NCBI GenBank assembly: GCA_013298955.1
Contig: JAAFJT010000015.1
Span: 1-61,975, forward strand
Origin: Chitinophagales bacterium
GTDB lineage: Bacteria > Bacteroidota > Bacteroidia > Chitinophagales > Saprospiraceae
DNA length: 61,975 nucleotides
Direction of reading: 5' to 3'
Part shown: positions 59,885 through 61,975 of the stretch, one piece after another
Numbering within the stretch: the first letter of the stretch is position 1
Layout of the letters: every line of letters starts with the position of its first letter
Position numbers and translations under genes: made by a program
Notes under the pieces: generated by a model
Seen by the model: the letters and a program-made list of their open reading frames with translations, nothing else
Told to the model about the DNA's origin: nothing
Database searches by the model: none

Positions 59885-61471
59885 ATGGCTACCTTATTTT
59901 CTTGCATCAAAACAATTCACATGTCAGCGCAATCGTTTAAAAAAAACACATGGTTAAAAGCACGGGGCTACCTTCATTTTACCAATAAAAAAATGAACCT
60001 TGCGCCGCTTGAGAAGCGCATAAAAGACCCTGCTTTTGTAGCAAAGTATGCTTTTTTTCCGCTTTTAAAAAAAAATATAGTGACACGGCGGTATAAAAAA
60101 ATGGCATATGATGAGCATGGAAAGCCCATTAGAAAACATTTCAATGCCGAAAAAAAAGAAAGTAATCGCAAAATTCGACCGATTGAATATGCCACTCACT
60201 TGGACAGTATGATTTTCGCCTATTATGCACAAGAGATTTTACTGCCTCAATATGAAAAAAAATTACAATTGACAAATGGTTTGTCCGATTGCATCACGGC
60301 TTATCGCAAAATAAAGGTTGAACCCAATAAAGATGCCTGTAAAAGTAGTATTCATTTTGCAGCAGAAGTTTTTGAGCATATTCAACAAAAAGGGACTTGT
60401 GTTGCACTTGCATTTGATGTTGAAAGTTTTTTTCCCAGCCTTGACCACGAAATACTGAAAGCAGCATGGAAAAATTTATTTGATAAAACATTGCTTGAAG
60501 CCGATCATTTTAAGGTGTTTAAGGCTTCCACTCGCTATGCTTACATAGATAGGGACGATTTAAGGGTGCCGTCTGAAAAACGACAAAAGCGAAAAATGGG
60601 ATTTGATGAGTCGTATTTGGATAAATTGCGACAACAAAATATCCATGCTTTTTTTGAATCGCCCAAAGCCTTTCGAGATGCCATTAAGAATGGTGCGGTC
60701 AATATTCGGGTGAATCGAGCGCAAAAAGGGATTCCTCATGGATTGCCTATTAGCTCTGTTTTAGCGAATTTATATCTGCTTGATTTCGATACAACGGTAC
60801 TGGACAAGATTGTGAAACCTTTTAATGCGTTTTATAGACGTTATTCAGATGATATTATAATTGTTTGTGAATCAACTGATTATAAAGCGGTTATTCAATT
60901 AATTGTTTCAGCTATTGAAACCTATAAGTTGAAAATATCAGAATCAAAAACAGAAATTTGTTTTTTTAATTTTAATGAGCAAACAAATCGCCTTGAAGTT
61001 TCTCGAAATATCACCACAAAAGCAGGAAAAATAATTTCAAAACCGAATATGCCATTAGTATATCTGGGTTTTGAGTTTTATGGTCATAAAACACTGATAA
61101 AATCTGCAAGTATCGCTAAATTTTATCGGCGTATGAAAAAAGCGATTCGGCGAAAATGCAGACATGCTGCAAAAGCTGCTTTAAATCAGAATAAAGAAGA
61201 AGTATTTTTACTAAAACGCAAACTAAAACGACTTTTTACGCACCATGGCGCAACGAAGCGAAGCATAAAAACGAAGCAAGTAAGCTATAAAAAGGTAGGT
61301 ACGCGATTCAAACCACAGACCGAATCAAAAGACAAAGATTATTTAGGCAATACGTTGACATATGCTTATCGTGCTGCTAAAATCATGAAAGTTCCTGCAA
61401 TTAAGCGTCAGTATCGCAGGCATTTTTCGATTTTTCAAAAAACGATAGAAAAATATGAACAAATCACTTAG
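59885..61471 (+). CDS. Reverse transcriptase of the UG/Abi (defence) type
   Basis: The 528-residue protein is a bacterial reverse transcriptase. Motif A is ALAFDVESFFPSLDH (Asp178), motif B is GIPHGLPISSVLANLY (282-297), motif C is RRYSDDII (YSDD at 320-323), then LKISESKTE and YLGFEF. The N-terminal WLKARGYLHFTNKK and DPAFVAKYAFFPLLK, and a basic helical C-terminus (about 410-528), match the group of stand-alone reverse transcriptases related to Abi/UG/DRT antiphage proteins rather than group II intron maturases or DGR enzymes. An ATG 36 bp downstream (MSAQSFKKNTWL) is an alternative start. It may use the RNA region upstream; a 52-codon gene follows after 90 bp. Confidence 0.92.
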   Translation: MATLFSCIKTIHMSAQSFKKNTWLKARGYLHFTNKKMNLAPLEKRIKDPAFVAKYAFFPLLKKNIVTRRYKKMAYDEHGKPIRKHFNAEKKESNRKIRPIEYATHLDSMIFAYYAQEILLPQYEKKLQLTNGLSDCITAYRKIKVEPNKDACKSSIHFAAEVFEHIQQKGTCVALAFDVESFFPSLDHEILKAAWKNLFDKTLLEADHFKVFKASTRYAYIDRDDLRVPSEKRQKRKMGFDESYLDKLRQQNIHAFFESPKAFRDAIKNGAVNIRVNRAQKGIPHGLPISSVLANLYLLDFDTTVLDKIVKPFNAFYRRYSDDIIIVCESTDYKAVIQLIVSAIETYKLKISESKTEICFFNFNEQTNRLEVSRNITTKAGKIISKPNMPLVYLGFEFYGHKTLIKSASIAKFYRRMKKAIRRKCRHAAKAALNQNKEEVFLLKRKLKRLFTHHGATKRSIKTKQVSYKKVGTRFKPQTESKDKDYLGNTLTYAYRAAKIMKVPAIKRQYRRHFSIFQKTIEKYEQIT

Positions 61472-61561
61472 TACATGACAAAAAAAGGAACTCAAACATA
61501 TAATTAATTGTTATTCAATCGTTTTAATATCGTTTTTTTAATCCTTTAAAAGATACAAAAC

Positions 61562-61720
61562 ATGGCTAAAAAACTCTTGCCAAACCGTATTTCTAAAACC
61601 GTACAGCCTAATGCGTTGACGAAAGTTCGCCAAGCGGCTCAATTAATCCTTGAAGTGATTGGGGAGGATACGCCCATGTCTGAGGAGGAATACAAATCCT
61701 TGCTCAAAATTACAGCTTAA
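61562..61720 (+). CDS. 52-residue protein downstream of the reverse transcriptase
   Basis: The peptide starts MAKKLLPNRISKTVQPNALT and continues through a helix KVRQAAQLILEVIGE to MSEEEYKSLLKITA. It has good coding composition: a basic N-terminus and an acidic C-terminal helix. It lies 90 bp after the reverse transcriptase in the same direction and before a palindrome, so it may be part of the same unit. It is too short for most gene finders. No family is recognised; an accessory factor or an antitoxin-like role is possible but unsupported. Confidence 0.6.
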   Translation: MAKKLLPNRISKTVQPNALTKVRQAAQLILEVIGEDTPMSEEEYKSLLKITA

Positions 61721-61777
61721 TGGCTTTTTGAATTAGGAAAGCAAGCATATACGTCTCCTAAATGATTTGTGACAATA

Positions 61778-61810
61778 AACTTGCGTCAAGTTTTAAATTT
61801 GACGCAAGTT
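61778..61810. repeat. 33-bp palindrome
   Basis: AACTTGCGTCAAGTTT and AATTTGACGCAAGTT around TA (one mismatch). It separates the small gene from convergent valS. Confidence 0.8.
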
Positions 61811-61852
61811 ATGCTCGAATTGATTTACAAATTGAATTGTGAAAAACGTTTA

Positions 61853-61975
61853 TCAGTTCAATTTTGCCAAACTTTCTTCCAAAATCGCCACGCGTGCTTG
61901 TCCATCTGCCCATTTTTGGCGTTCTTTTGCCAAGACAGCCGCCGCCGCATTTGCCACAAATTTTTGATTATTCAG
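61853..61975 (-). CDS. valS: Valyl-tRNA synthetase, C-terminal fragment
   Basis: The last 40 codons of a gene entering from the right edge. The peptide NNQKFVANAAAAVLAKERQK then ending ARVAILEESLAKLN matches the C-terminal coiled-coil arm of ValS (the NxxFVxxAPxxVVxxER...LEExLAxL pattern). The usual Pro is Ala here. The arm helps hold tRNA-Val on the enzyme. The rest of the gene lies outside the window. Confidence 0.88.
   Translation of the reverse strand: MNNQKFVANAAAAVLAKERQKWADGQARVAILEESLAKLN

Noticed and set aside
59885-61471. Group II intron maturase or diversity-generating retroelement
   Set aside because: No intron domain V sequence, maturase domain or endonuclease domain is visible, and no template/variable repeat pair with A-specific differences was seen. 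Motif B (GLPISS) also differs from the DGR pattern.

Overview
This AT-rich window comes from the chromosome of a member of the Bacteroidota. Several signs agree: TAnnTTTG (-7) promoter boxes with upstream TTTG, almost no Shine-Dalgarno sequences, a type IX secretion (T9SS) C-terminal sorting domain and a PorE-like protein, GYDIA-family GHMP kinase, class II HMG-CoA reductase, bacillithiol synthesis (bshA), and the long form of GAPDH. A Saprospirales- or Chitinophagales-like lineage is my best guess, but the genus cannot be read from the sequence.

Layout. 1-4.3 kb: a 74-bp tandem repeat, a PfkB sugar kinase, tRNA-Met and an unusual von Willebrand A-altronate dehydratase fusion. 4.3-9.3 kb: a 750-bp block of nested inverted repeats, gmk-apaG, two tandem barrel-like secreted proteins, tRNA-Asn and a Tat-exported GH109-type protein. 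9.8-17 kb: rplU and an rpmA carrying an extra helix-hairpin-helix domain, a di-haem-type cytochrome lipoprotein, a PstS-OmpA fusion and the membrane pyrophosphatase hppA. 17-25 kb: a large secreted propeller-like protein, the PorE-like protein, an anomalous tRNA-like gene and a thioredoxin-fold T9SS cargo. 25-41 kb: GAPDH, GNAT, M28 peptidase, glycosyltransferase, Pit transporter, patatin, an ECF sigma factor with a probable membrane anti-sigma partner, amidase, pfkA, an N-acetylglucosamine kinase with a duplicated promoter, and a TMTC-like TPR membrane protein. 41-55 kb: mevalonate-pathway genes (mevalonate kinase; GYDIA kinase and HMG-CoA reductase), ferredoxin-NADP reductase with ccmB, galE, arsM, proC and bshA. 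55-62 kb: more accessory in character, with a 6S-like RNA candidate, a DEDDh exonuclease, a decayed AAA ATPase, an exact 5 x 42-bp palindromic array, a DUF2158-like protein, a reverse transcriptase preceded by about 600 nt of structured non-coding DNA and followed by a 52-codon gene, and the 3' end of valS.

The gene content is mostly housekeeping. The unexpected layer is intergenic. Nearly every gene boundary carries an inverted repeat from one of a few families, including a 33-bp palindrome that keeps a fixed frame (AAC-N10-TTTGAAA-N10-GTT) while its arms vary, and a MITE-like element with TAAGTAGTTGA termini. The best candidates for an undescribed system are the reverse transcriptase locus, the tRNA-like gene at 22.6 kb and this palindrome/MITE layer. 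All functions are inferred from sequence recognition alone; no database search was run.
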